Shown: piece by piece, positions 56,413 through 64,000 of the stretch
How the letters are laid out: every line of letters begins with the position of its first letter
How positions within the stretch are numbered: position 1 is the first letter of the stretch
Assembly (NCBI GenBank): GCA_030620095.1
Contig: JAUTXW010001619.1
Location: 284,871-348,870, forward strand
Length of the DNA: 64,000 bases
Origin: Kuschelorhynchus macadamiae
Lineage: Eukaryota; Arthropoda; Insecta; Coleoptera; Curculionidae
Direction of reading: 5' to 3'
The notes under the pieces: generated by a model
Databases searched by the model: none
Told to the model about the DNA's origin: nothing
What the model saw: the letters and a program-made list of their open reading frames with translations, nothing else
Made by a program: the position numbers and the translations under genes

Positions 56413-56604
56413 GGCCGAAGAAGTGGTCGACAATGACCAGAGGCTGTTGACCAGAAGGGCCTTATTAGTGTAGGTGTTCAAAAAGTACGTGTTAAAAAGT
56501 GACACAATCCTGAAAAATGCCTGAAAATGGCCGAAGAAGAAGTGGTCGACAATGACCAGAGGCTGTTGACCAGAAGGGCCTTATTAGTGTAGGTGTTCAA
56601 AAAG
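56413..56604. repeat. Direct repeat of about 72 bp, two units, at Maverick left end
   Basis: Units 56413-56484 and 56529-56604 share GGCCGAAGAAGTGGTCGACA through GTAGGTGTTCAAAAAG, differing by one extra GAA triplet in the second. Confidence 0.9.
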
Positions 56605-56717
56605 GCGTTGAGACCCGTCGGGTAGTTTTATTTTATGGGGGGATGGTGGTGTTTTTATAAGGATGTAAATAGGTAGAAGCAAAAAAGACTTATATGTGAA
56701 GTGTCTTTTTGGCACTC

Positions 56718-56741
56718 ACACACACACACACACACATGCAC
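56718..56741. repeat. (CA)n microsatellite
   Basis: About ten CA units inside the presumed Maverick terminal region. Confidence 0.9.
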
Positions 56742-56769
56742 CGCTATAATTATTACTAATTTGTTTCTT

Positions 56770-56880
56770 ATAAAAAAAAAAGCCCACGCGCGCCCGCCTG
56801 GATTCGAACCGTCGTCGACACCGAGATTTGTTTTTTGTAAAATTTTGAACTTCTAGACTACTACTACTACCGCCATGCAG
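56770..56880 (-). repeat. tRNA-like / SINE-like Pol III module
   Basis: On the minus strand GGTTCGAATCC is a perfect Pol III B box, GTAGTAGTCTAGAAGTTC upstream resembles an A box, and a T10 run follows the 3' side as a Pol III terminator would. The T stem does not pair, so it is not an intact tRNA gene. It is more likely a tRNA-derived SINE fragment. Confidence 0.4.
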
Positions 56881-57065
56881 TACGTCGTAATAAGTAAACA
56901 ATTTAGATGATCTTGTTTATCTTTTAAACGAGCAATAATAGTAATAATACGCAGTTATACAGTACAACACATGTGGTAAAAAAAAAAAAATAGAATGTTT
57001 GTAGGGCTTCACGTCGCACTTCTGGTATAATTTCATGAGCCGAGCCTCGCCTCGCCGAATTCCGT

Positions 57066-57431
57066 AGTACCGAGAATTGTTTTTCTGTTAATTAAAATTA
57101 ATATGTTCGACGTAAGACTAGAGGTCAGGTTCGCAGATAAGAAAAGGTCGAGTACCGAGAATTGTTTTTCTGTTAATGTTGGACGTAAGACTAGAGGTCA
57201 GGTTCGCAGATAAGAAAAGGTCGAGGATGTAGATAAGGAGATGTTTGTGTAGTATTGAGATGAGCAATATTTGAATAAATACGTAAAATATTAGTTTTTG
57301 GAAAAATACCGAGAATAGCTTGTTTTCATTTTCGACGACGACGACGACGACGTAAGACTAGAGTTCAGGTTCGCAGATAAGAAAAGGTCGAGGATGTAGA
57401 TAAGGAGATGTTTGTGTAGTATTGAGATGAT
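57066..57431. repeat. Three-unit direct repeat at Maverick left end
   Basis: Units start at 57066, 57151 and 57306, each beginning with TACCGAGAAT. They share GACGTAAGACTAGAG and CAGGTTCGCAGATAAGAAAA; units 2 and 3 also share the following GGATGTAGATAAGGAGATG. Unit 3 carries a (CGA)n run. Repetitive termini are usual for Polintons. Confidence 0.9.
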
Positions 57432-57588
57432 CAATAATAATGTTGTTATAATAAATAATAATATTTGTTTCGAATAATAGCTTATACCAGATGATAAAAA
57501 ACGTATAGCACTTAAAGTAATTAATATATATATGTAAAATACAGAGGATTTAATAGCAGTCGATCACGAACCAGACTGGTGGTAATAT
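57432..57588. other. Leader between the repeats and the first Maverick gene
   Basis: AT-rich with ATTAATATATATATG near 57522. It is the likely promoter region for the three small plus-strand genes, but no clear TATA/initiator pair was fixed. Confidence 0.3.
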
Positions 57589-57780
57589 ATGCCTGTTCCA
57601 GTCAACAGAACGTGTCAAGAGTGTAAAGGGAACTCAATATCTCCAAACATCTGTGCATTTTGCCGCTGTGAAAAAATTCACAAAGAGGTTAACGGACAAA
57701 AGGGTATTAATAGATATACCGTTTTGTATTATTTAAAAGAAGAGTACGAAAGAAGGAGAAGGCTGCAAAATAATGAGTAA
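57589..57780 (+). CDS. Small Cys-rich Maverick protein, function unknown
   Basis: 63 codons from ATG. It has CQECKGN and CAFCRCEK, two CxxC-type pairs, suggesting a small zinc-binding fold, then a charged C-terminal helix (KEEYERRRRLQNNE). I do not recognise the family. The frame ends eight bases inside the next gene, an overlap typical of compact viral-type genomes, which supports it being real. Confidence 0.5.
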   Translation: MPVPVNRTCQECKGNSISPNICAFCRCEKIHKEVNGQKGINRYTVLYYLKEEYERRRRLQNNE

Positions 57781-58330
57781 ATTTGTTTTACTTTTCTATG
57801 GTATTCTTTTCAATTATTGTGTCCTAACTAATAGTCAACCAACGACGGCGACGACGACGACAAAGAAATATTATCCAGAAGAGCGCAGTTATAATTTTGT
57901 TTTAATTAATAATAGACGATATTATATTTTCAGAAATGTTGGTTTAAGAACATTTCAAGACACTGGTTATAATGTATGGTTTCACATACATTATGATTTA
58001 ATAAAACCTGATGAAAATGTAAAGCCAAACGATAAAATATTTAATTTGGCTAATCAGCAAATAGGTCTAGTGCCTCACTTAAAAGACAGTGTATCAAACT
58101 TAACATATGTTCCTGTGAATATTAATGAACCTGCAGATATATATTGTAACTGGTATACTGCCAGATATTTTCGAAATAAAAATATTTATCTTGATTGTAA
58201 GCCTGTAGAACTAAAAGACATTTTTAGTGCAAATTCCACTGTTTACAGCACTGGTCAGACAGAATTAGGAGACATTTTTAGTGTAAATTCTACTGTTTAC
58301 AGTACATGTCAAATTATATATTTATTATAA
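57773..58330 (+). CDS. Predicted secreted Maverick protein, function unknown
   Basis: 185 codons from ATG. The N-terminus MSKFVLLFYGILFNYCVLTN looks like a signal peptide, followed by a Thr-rich stretch. The body has NLTY and two NSTV sequons, fitting a secreted or virion-surface protein. Near the C-terminus a 16-18-residue unit is duplicated in tandem (DIFSANSTVYSTGQ / DIFSVNSTVYSTCQ), and the DNA is duplicated too (about 58218-58310). I do not recognise the family. No second transmembrane segment is evident. Confidence 0.6.
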   Translation: MSKFVLLFYGILFNYCVLTNSQPTTATTTTKKYYPEERSYNFVLINNRRYYIFRNVGLRTFQDTGYNVWFHIHYDLIKPDENVKPNDKIFNLANQQIGLVPHLKDSVSNLTYVPVNINEPADIYCNWYTARYFRNKNIYLDCKPVELKDIFSANSTVYSTGQTELGDIFSVNSTVYSTCQIIYLL

Positions 58331-58353
58331 TAAGACCCTGTACGTTACACAAA

Positions 58354-58527
58354 ATGGATTTTGAAAGAATACAATTTTTATGTCAAATATGTAATTGTTT
58401 AGTTGAAAAAAATATTAATAAACACTTAAAACATAGAGTAAAGTTATTAAAATTGTGTGATACTTGTTTGGTGAATTATGTATTTGGTGTAAATAGTATT
58501 AGGTCTATGATTTTAATGTCAAAATAG
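58354..58527 (+). CDS. Small two-CxxC Maverick protein, function unknown
   Basis: 57 codons from MDFERIQF. An in-frame ATG at 58306 would add 16 residues overlapping the previous gene, but the internal ATG (AAAATGG context) gives a more natural start. CQICNC and CDTC suggest a zinc-binding knuckle. Not recognised as any named family. Confidence 0.45.
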   Translation: MDFERIQFLCQICNCLVEKNINKHLKHRVKLLKLCDTCLVNYVFGVNSIRSMILMSK

Positions 58528-58835
58528 AACAGTACAAAAATATTGAAATTAAAATGTAAAAAAACTACTATGGTTTATTTTATTTGTTTTTAGTTTTACT
58601 TAGTGGGTGTGATGTAAATTCACGTGATTTTTACTCACCAATAGAACAATAATTAAAAAAAAGTGGTAGAGTTTTATTTATAAAAGAAAGTAGATTGAAC
58701 TAGGCGTCAATAGTGTCTCGTAAATATAATTATAAATATTGTTTTTCTGTTTGAAGATAAATAAATTATTTGTAGAAAACATGTAAATAATATATAATAA
58801 ACAAAACGTACATGAAACAAAATTATTTTATTAAG
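58528..58835. other. Convergent intergenic region
   Basis: It lies between the plus-strand small genes and the minus-strand integrase. It holds AATAAA-like signals on both strands (for example near 58755 and 58810) and no gene. Confidence 0.5.
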
Positions 58836-59768
58836 TCACTCTACATTATTTTTATCTATCCAACTATTATGCTTATCACTGAAACCTAACCATTTTACAA
58901 ATACTTTATTATTTTTACGTTTTAACACTTTTTCCACTAAATAAATGTCTGGATATTTAACTTTTTGCAATTGAAGTTCATAGAATCCTCCCTTGATGTC
59001 TTGTTTCTCTGCATCTTGAAGTAGGTATGTCACTGGATTTGTAAGTTGAACTTTCTTGATTATAAATATTTCAGTAGACCAATTCGGCCTATATTGCTTA
59101 TCAAACACTCCTCTAAATTTAGAAATGCGAACATGGTCGCCTACATTGTATTTTGGTTTGGGAGCAATTTTTATTTTGCTATAGGCAGTCTCCAACAAAA
59201 GTTTTTCATGCTTTTTTGTTATTTCTGAAGGTTTGAAACCTGTGATCCTATGTTTTCTGTTGTTATAAACATTTGTAATATTTTTAATCAAGTCAAACCA
59301 TTTGTAGGACCCTTGAATGCTAAATTCTTTCCACATCATTCCTTTTAGTGTGCGATTAACTCTTTCGACGATTGAAGCCTTTTTTTCACTATACACCACG
59401 TAATGTTTGACGTTATACTTTTTCATTAAGTTTTGTACCTCTTTGCCCGTGAATTCTCCTCCAGAATCACTGCACAGGTGAATCGGTGTTTGAGATTTGA
59501 ACACATTTTCCAGCATTGTAGCGACTTCTTTTGACGTTTTCGATTTTAATGGAAATGTCCATACATATTTGGAGAAACAATTAATGACTACTAAGATGTA
59601 TTTATAACCTTTATTTTCCTTTTCATATTCCCTCATGTCGACTAAATCTGCTTGCATAAGATCCAAAAGGGACTTAATTATAACTTTTCGTCGTTGAAAA
59701 TTAATTCTGGCTGGCTTATGTATTTCTTCAACAATATGACGTTTTACATCTGTAACGTATTTAGACAT
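58836..59768 (-). CDS. Maverick/Polinton integrase with chromodomain
   Basis: 310 codons from ATG, intact. The rve-type core has aspartates in QADLVDM (D41) and CSDSGGEF (D101) and the glutamate in IVERVNRTLK (E135). An SH3-like part follows (VGDHVRISKFRGVFDKQY). A C-terminal chromodomain reads YLVEKVLKRKNNKVFVKWLG and ends SWIDKNNVE. It would insert the element DNA, with 6-bp duplications known for the family, and the chromodomain may steer it to marked chromatin. It lies nine bases downstream of the next minus-strand gene, so both probably share a transcript. All catalytic residues are present. Confidence 0.9.
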   Translation of the reverse strand: MSKYVTDVKRHIVEEIHKPARINFQRRKVIIKSLLDLMQADLVDMREYEKENKGYKYILVVINCFSKYVWTFPLKSKTSKEVATMLENVFKSQTPIHLCSDSGGEFTGKEVQNLMKKYNVKHYVVYSEKKASIVERVNRTLKGMMWKEFSIQGSYKWFDLIKNITNVYNNRKHRITGFKPSEITKKHEKLLLETAYSKIKIAPKPKYNVGDHVRISKFRGVFDKQYRPNWSTEIFIIKKVQLTNPVTYLLQDAEKQDIKGGFYELQLQKVKYPDIYLVEKVLKRKNNKVFVKWLGFSDKHNSWIDKNNVE

Positions 59769-59776
59769 TTTCGAAA

Positions 59777-60955
59777 TTATTCTATAATTTGAGCTTCTCG
59801 TAATTCCTCGATGATTGAAACGATTTCGTTGTTGTGACTCGAATTACCTGCAGCTTGAGATGCAAGTAACAATCTTAGTCTATCCACAAGTTCATTAGGG
59901 TCGTCCCAATGAACATAATCAACTGGTCGGTTTGTCACTGTCATAAGCATTCCTTCTCCTTGTTTAACATTTTCTTCCCTACCACTATCACTATCTGTCT
60001 CTTGTTGCATCATAATTGGCTCAATTATTCTTGTAAATTTCTTATTTTTATTTGTAGACACCATAGTTGAATCAAAATATTTTTCAACAGCTTTAGTATT
60101 GAATAATATATTTGCGTAATTTTGAGCGTCGTCTTTAGTATAGATTTTAGGAATATTCTGATTGAAAAGTAAACCGTAAAGCCCTTTAGTACCTTTATAT
60201 TTTTTCCCAGCTACTAAAAGATCAGGTCCGTCAAAATCAATCCTCTTGTTTCCAATGGAAAATCGTTCAATGTCTGGATCAAACTGAACTCTAAATTTTC
60301 CATCTGAATTCTCACTGTTTGGGTCTTTAATAAACTTTTTAATATACGTTAAAGGAAGTGGGTGATATTGTTCATAATAGTCGCTAAGTGATTTGTCTTT
60401 AATCGTTTTATCTAGTTGTTCCTCAAACTCTTTTTGTTTCCGAGCTTCGTCTTCTTGCATTTCCGTTTCCACATCTTGAATCATTTTTTGTTTTAATTTA
60501 TTTTTCGGCTGACCGATCGCTGAAAAGGATAATCTTCGCTTTGGACGCGGTGCAGTGGCTGTTAGTACCTTTGGTGTATAATCATATTTTGCTTCTGGTG
60601 TGGACTGTATTAGTTTGGGTAGTGATACCGCCGGTTCCGACACTGTGGATTGTGTGTCATAATCGTCAGAGTCAGATACATTATATTCAATTTGTTCTTG
60701 TTTTAAACGATTTCTACCTTCTTCGTTGTGAACAGGTATTGAACTTGCATTGCTTAAAGTCACAGTTTCTCTAGGAATTAATTTATTTTCAATATTCTGC
60801 AAATGCTTGGCTATGGGTTTGAAAAGATTTTCATGTGTCATTTGACCGTGCTTAAGAAGTTTTAGTTTGTTTGTAATTTCATTTCTTTTGGTTATAAGTT
60901 GTTTTTTCACAACTTTTCTCGCAGTTTGTTTCTTGTTTCTATCGAGCCCAACCAT
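59777..60955 (-). CDS. Conserved Maverick-associated protein, function unknown
   Basis: 392 codons from ATG, intact. The N-terminus is basic and helical (RNKKQTARKVVKKQLITKRN), likely coiled coil. The middle (about 60-180) is polar and low-complexity, with acidic runs. The conserved core is about residues 220-315: QFDPDIERFSIGNKRIDFDG, then KYKGTKGLYGLLF, then NTKAVEKYFDS. Proteins with this DGPDLLV...KGTKGLYGLLF core recur in arthropod Mavericks between the integrase and the ATPase, but I know of no assigned function. The nine-base gap to the integrase suggests co-expression. Confidence 0.75.
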   Translation of the reverse strand: MVGLDRNKKQTARKVVKKQLITKRNEITNKLKLLKHGQMTHENLFKPIAKHLQNIENKLIPRETVTLSNASSIPVHNEEGRNRLKQEQIEYNVSDSDDYDTQSTVSEPAVSLPKLIQSTPEAKYDYTPKVLTATAPRPKRRLSFSAIGQPKNKLKQKMIQDVETEMQEDEARKQKEFEEQLDKTIKDKSLSDYYEQYHPLPLTYIKKFIKDPNSENSDGKFRVQFDPDIERFSIGNKRIDFDGPDLLVAGKKYKGTKGLYGLLFNQNIPKIYTKDDAQNYANILFNTKAVEKYFDSTMVSTNKNKKFTRIIEPIMMQQETDSDSGREENVKQGEGMLMTVTNRPVDYVHWDDPNELVDRLRLLLASQAAGNSSHNNEIVSIIEELREAQIIE

Positions 60956-61008
60956 AGCTCAACTCAATTTAAGTAGATTTTCAAGTAAACTAATAAAATG
61001 TCATTATG

Positions 61009-61692
61009 TTAGAGATATATATAGTTATCCAAACAATATCGATAACGTCCATCATTCATTTTATTGTCTTTGAAAATTGATAAGAACCCATAAGGTTTTC
61101 TCCAGCAGAAGCCGCAAATTGACTTAAAATCTTCAAATGACATATCAGTACCCACGTGATCTGTGTAAACATGACGTAGGTTTAAATCGTCTTGTTTGAA
61201 TAATATTAAAACATTGGCATTGTCTCTTATTAGGTGTTTTGGTATTTTAGCATAGGTTTGACACAGATAGAAACAGTCAATGTTATTATGACGTCCCATA
61301 CTGAAATATTCCCTCATAACATCCTGTTTGTCACATGCCACATCGTCAAAAATGATTACAGAGTTAGATTTACTGTCAGAGGGATCGAGGATAGTGTCAC
61401 CATTGTTAAAGGTATAGTAACCGATACCTTTGATTGGTGTCAACAGCTTTTCCAGATACACATACTTTGGTTGATAAAGAGATTTTGAGTAGAGATAGAC
61501 GTTTTCGAATTTCAATCCATTTGGATGTTCCAGCAGACTAATCATAACATTGGTCTTTCCACAGTTTGAAGGACCTGTGATAACTGCCCTTATTGTAGAC
61601 GGTAGCAATTTACTGTGTTTGATACTTCCTCTTTTAACTTCGTCGTGATTTTGAATGTTTAAAGTTGTTTTTTGTTTCACAACTTTCTTCAT
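61009..61692 (-). CDS. A32-like (FtsK/HerA) packaging ATPase
   Basis: The start is taken at MKKVVKQKTT (61692), giving 227 residues. An in-frame extension of 24 hydrophobic residues to 61764 is less likely because the start codon there is poor and it overlaps the divergent promoter. Walker A is GPSNCGKT (40-47) and Walker B is VIIFDD (112-117). CQTYAKIPKHLIRDNANVLI contains the sensor-like glutamine step of this family. Such ATPases pump DNA into the capsid in Polintons and large DNA viruses. The length is usual. The gene is transcribed away from the structural genes. Confidence 0.85.
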   Translation of the reverse strand: MKKVVKQKTTLNIQNHDEVKRGSIKHSKLLPSTIRAVITGPSNCGKTNVMISLLEHPNGLKFENVYLYSKSLYQPKYVYLEKLLTPIKGIGYYTFNNGDTILDPSDSKSNSVIIFDDVACDKQDVMREYFSMGRHNNIDCFYLCQTYAKIPKHLIRDNANVLILFKQDDLNLRHVYTDHVGTDMSFEDFKSICGFCWRKPYGFLSIFKDNKMNDGRYRYCLDNYIYL

Positions 61693-61799
61693 AGCGTTAA
61701 AAAACAAATCTTGACATGAAAAAGAATGAAATATGAATAACAATAATAGACGACAACATAACAATTTATAGTTAGTATGTTTTGTTACGTCTTACAATC
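61693..61799. promoter_or_regulatory. Divergent promoter region, ATPase / PLA2 gene
   Basis: 107 bp separates the two divergent start codons. It is AT-rich with ACAATTTATAG (61760-61770) as a TATA-like word for the plus strand. Control of both gene blocks from here is inferred from layout. Confidence 0.4.
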
Positions 61800-62774
61800 A
61801 TGAGATATTATACAAATCAAAGTGAAACAAAAAAAACCGGAAATGGTCTGCTAAATACTGTAATAAATAAACTACCATTCGAGATGCACATACCTGGCTA
61901 CCAGTTCTGTGGACCGGGTACCAAGCTGCAGAAACGTTTAGCACGTGGTGATAAAGGAATTAATCCCTTGGATGCAGCATGTAAGCAACATGATATTGCC
62001 TATTCAAATAACAAGGATTTAAGTAATCGTCATCAGGCTGATAAGATTCTTCTTAAAAGTGCTTTGAGCAGAATCAGTTCATCATCATCAGAGGCTGGTT
62101 GGAGCGAAAAACTAGCTGCATTAGGTGTATCAACAGCCATGCAAGCTAAACTAAAACTAGGTATGGGTATAAAAAGGAAAGAGAGTTCTAAAAATAATCA
62201 GTGTGTGAAACAAACTTGTAACGTTCTACGTAAAGGTTCAACTGTCATGGCACAAAGTGCAAAAAGTATGAAAAATTATTTAAAAAAGATTGAAGCCTTG
62301 CTTGAAGAAGTGAATTCTTACAAGAGTAAAGCTCAACAAAAGCAGCAGCAGCAGCAGCGAGTTAGAAAGAATTCTCCCCTTAGTCCCACAAAAAATAAAA
62401 AGAAAATCGTTAAAAATTTTGAAGAGGAATCAAGTGATAGTGAACACATTGACAATTATCATGAAAAGAAAATGAAAGAAAAAATGTTAAATCGTAACAT
62501 AAAAACTGTTAAAAGTAGCCGACCCAGCAGCAGCAATAAAGAAAAAAAACTTTTCGAAAATGAAATGAAAATGGATATCCAAACGTTTAACAAGCGTAAA
62601 GCAGATATTTCGTCTGATATTGACTATGATAACAATACAAAAAAACCGAAGTTAGAAATCAACGACAACGATTTAATTTCACAAAAATTGCAAAAACGTA
62701 AACGAAGTGATTCTGAGGACAACAACAACAACAACAATATTGTTTTTGAACCGAAGAAAAGATTTAAAGGCTAG
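61800..62774 (+). CDS. Maverick protein with phospholipase A2-like domain
   Basis: The ATG at 61800 gives 324 residues; an upstream in-frame TTG is rejected. A calcium-loop-like PGYQFCGPGTKL (32-43) and DAACKQHDIAY (58-68) with the catalytic His-Asp pair (64-65) match the PLA2 domain carried by parvovirus capsid protein VP1. In parvoviruses this enzyme breaches the endosomal membrane during entry. The rest is basic and low-complexity: a Gln-rich run, poly-Asn, several KKKRK-like nuclear signals and long Ser/Asp/Glu stretches. It is probably a virion component because it sits with the structural genes. Confidence 0.8.
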   Translation: MRYYTNQSETKKTGNGLLNTVINKLPFEMHIPGYQFCGPGTKLQKRLARGDKGINPLDAACKQHDIAYSNNKDLSNRHQADKILLKSALSRISSSSSEAGWSEKLAALGVSTAMQAKLKLGMGIKRKESSKNNQCVKQTCNVLRKGSTVMAQSAKSMKNYLKKIEALLEEVNSYKSKAQQKQQQQQRVRKNSPLSPTKNKKKIVKNFEEESSDSEHIDNYHEKKMKEKMLNRNIKTVKSSRPSSSNKEKKLFENEMKMDIQTFNKRKADISSDIDYDNNTKKPKLEINDNDLISQKLQKRKRSDSEDNNNNNNIVFEPKKRFKG

Positions 62775-62841
62775 ATACCGTATAAATATTTAAGATTTTT
62801 AGTTTTCAAATTAGTTAATACCGAGCACTATTAAAGTAACA

Positions 62842-63375
62842 ATGTCCTCAAAGAATAAGCAACGTAACCGAAAGAAAAGATCCTCCAAAGTGATGAAAAG
62901 ACAACAACAACAAAAAATACAACACAAAAAGATGCAGAGAAGCAGAAGACAAGGAAAGAAACGTATAAACTTTCCACAGTTAACTAAAAAAATTAAAAAT
63001 AATGTTTTAAAAAATCAACCTCGTACTATCGATGACGCTTTAAAGATTGCAGTTCAAACAGTTAAGGGTGAAAAAAAACGAAGGATCAAACCACCATCCT
63101 CGAGAATAATTAGAATTCCCAAGACAGGAGGTGTGTTACCACTAATACCGATTTTTGCCGGTTTGAGTGCCTTGGGAGCATTAAGCGGTGGAGCTTCAGC
63201 CATAGCAAAAACTATCAATGATGCACAAGCAGCGAAACGTCAATTGGAAGAAAATAAACGACACAATAGAACTATGGAAGCAGTTGCACTTGGCAAGGGA
63301 CTCTACTTGAAACCCTTTAAAACTGGATATGGACTTTTTTTTCCCAACTTAGGTCCAAAACGTCAAATAAGCTAA
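62842..63375 (+). CDS. Basic minor capsid/core protein, adenovirus pX-like
   Basis: 177 codons from ATG, intact. The first 90 residues are extremely Arg/Lys/Gln-rich (DNA binding). A hydrophobic segment follows at 97-123 (TGGVLPLIPIFAGLSALGAL), then a helix and GKGLYLKPFKTGYGLFF. A basic arm plus a GGxLPLxIP-type hydrophobic stretch is the layout of adenovirus pX/pVI-like proteins and their Polinton/adintovirus counterparts, which bind packaged DNA and line the capsid interior. The gene lies 67 bp after the PLA2 gene. Confidence 0.7.
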   Translation: MSSKNKQRNRKKRSSKVMKRQQQQKIQHKKMQRSRRQGKKRINFPQLTKKIKNNVLKNQPRTIDDALKIAVQTVKGEKKRRIKPPSSRIIRIPKTGGVLPLIPIFAGLSALGALSGGASAIAKTINDAQAAKRQLEENKRHNRTMEAVALGKGLYLKPFKTGYGLFFPNLGPKRQIS

Positions 63376-63744
63376 CATTACCAGCACACGCCCTAAACAA
63401 CTTGGAACTTGATTTCTATGCAAAAAAATTGAAAATACCCTATTTTCGTGGAACTTTTATGAAAGATAAACTCCCCCAAAAAAATTTATAGAAATGAATC
63501 GGCTATAGTTAATTTGGACAACTCCTACGGACCTGGCACTCATTGGACTGCATATCGAAAATATGGAAAAAATATTATTTACTTTGACAGTTTTGGTAAT
63601 TTACACCCACCTGTAGAGCTTTTAAGATATTTTAATTCTAATGGTACTTGTAATATATTTTATAATCATTCTCAGTTTCAGTCCTACAATTCTTACAACT
63701 GTGGCCATTTATGTTTGAATTTTTTATCTCATATGGAACAATGA
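63372..63744 (+). pseudogene. Adenain-like cysteine protease, frameshifted
   Basis: The C-terminal frame (63487-63744) has the catalytic histidine in GTHW, the acidic residue in YFDSFGN, the oxyanion glutamine seven residues before the cysteine, and the nucleophile in YNCGHLC. This is the His-Asp-Gln-Cys layout of the adenovirus maturation protease (C5/Ulp1-like). The N-terminal part (LELDFYAKKLKIPYFRGTFM) is in another frame and ends at TAG, 63488. The frame change lies at a C5A7 homopolymer (about 63475-63486). No good ATG precedes it in frame. It would process capsid precursors. Confidence 0.8.
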
Positions 63745-63824
63745 ATAAATAGATTAACATTATCTGGTTTGTTTCATTTATTTTAATAGATTTGTAGTGA
63801 TCGTTTCTCTCTCTTTTAGTTATA

Positions 63825-64000
63825 ATGTCATATACATTTACCTTATTGGGAAAGAATCAACAATTTCTGCAAAGATTTACCCACCAATTATATTAAGTGA
63901 AAGTGACGAGTAACGTTTTAGGTTTAATAAATTTCGAAAGTTACAATTCAATTCCAAATGTGGATAAATCAAACAATGTATTTCACTATGGTAAAAATAA
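63825..64000 (+). pseudogene. Start of another Maverick structural gene, frameshifted, partial
   Basis: The ATG at 63825 begins MSYTFTLLGK. Two frame changes follow, at an A run near 63851 and near 63912. The rest of the window reads VLGLINFESYNSIPNVDKSN. This GLxxFxxYNSIPN step is characteristic of a protein found after the protease in many arthropod Mavericks; a penton or other minor capsid role is possible but not shown here. It runs past the window edge. Confidence 0.55.

Larger units (their letters stand above)
56334..64000. mobile_element. Maverick/Polinton (adintovirus-like) element, left part
   Basis: The gene set is diagnostic: retroviral-type integrase with chromodomain, A32-like packaging ATPase, basic minor capsid protein and adenain-type cysteine protease. 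The left end is inferred at 56334, where AGTAGTATAG starts. Polinton termini usually begin AG and carry long, internally repetitive inverted repeats, which fits the repeats at 56.4-57.4 kb. The right end, the DNA polymerase B gene and the major capsid gene lie outside the window. Confidence 0.8.

Noticed and set aside
56770..56880. Intact tRNA gene
   Set aside because: The B box and terminator are good, but the T stem does not pair and no cloverleaf can be drawn.
57066..57431. Possible CRISPR-like array
   Set aside because: Only three long, unequal units in a eukaryotic mobile element terminus; no spacer-repeat structure.
60541..61488. Plus-strand frames opposite the Maverick conserved protein and ATPase
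   Set aside because: Antisense shadows; no domain.

Overview
The window looks like an AT-rich, intron-poor stretch of an arthropod, most likely insect, genome made almost entirely of transposable elements in different states of decay. The clade markers are an R2/R4-superfamily LINE, CR1/Jockey-group LINEs, a Ty3/Gypsy element, a Penelope-like element, Merlin and Transib/RAG1-like transposases, a Maverick/Polinton and a short (CCTAA)n telomere-type run. I found no convincing host housekeeping gene, rRNA, intact tRNA or CRISPR array. The order of insect cannot be fixed from the sequence alone.

Layout. 1-12.5 kb: two decayed R2/R4-type LINE copies on the minus strand. One is split by a minus-strand Ty3/Gypsy element whose pol is broken and whose gag has been deleted. 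12.5-22.7 kb: mostly non-coding DNA with a tRNA-like SINE trace, two copies of a 0.45-kb dispersed repeat, two long (TA)n runs and an almost perfect 2,020-bp tandem duplication. 22.7-27.7 kb: a minus-strand RAG1/Transib-type transposase broken by two frameshifts. 27.7-32.0 kb: a nearly full-length but dead CR1/Jockey-group LINE. 32-43.7 kb: spacer with a small hAT-like MITE, a Merlin transposase remnant and an RNase H-bearing LINE remnant. 43.9-48.5 kb: a LINE fragment on the minus strand, then a 5'-truncated LINE with an intact 936-codon ORF2. 48.5-52.7 kb: spacer with a diverged motif array. 52.7-54.9 kb: a Penelope-like element with one inverted arm, interrupted by a 762-bp element that has an exact 8-bp target-site duplication. 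55.2-56.0 kb: a decayed THAP-domain gene.

56.3-64.0 kb is the left part of a Maverick/Polinton (adintovirus-like) element that runs off the window. After a repeat-rich left end come three small plus-strand genes of unknown function. A minus-strand block follows (chromodomain integrase, an uncharacterised Maverick-type protein, an A32/FtsK-HerA packaging ATPase). It diverges from a plus-strand morphogenesis block (PLA2-like protein, basic minor capsid protein, adenain-type protease, start of a further structural gene). Together these supply integration, genome packaging and capsid maturation functions. No DNA polymerase or major capsid gene is visible; they would be expected to the right. The protease and the last gene carry frameshifts in or next to homopolymers, so this copy is decaying or the assembly has small indels.
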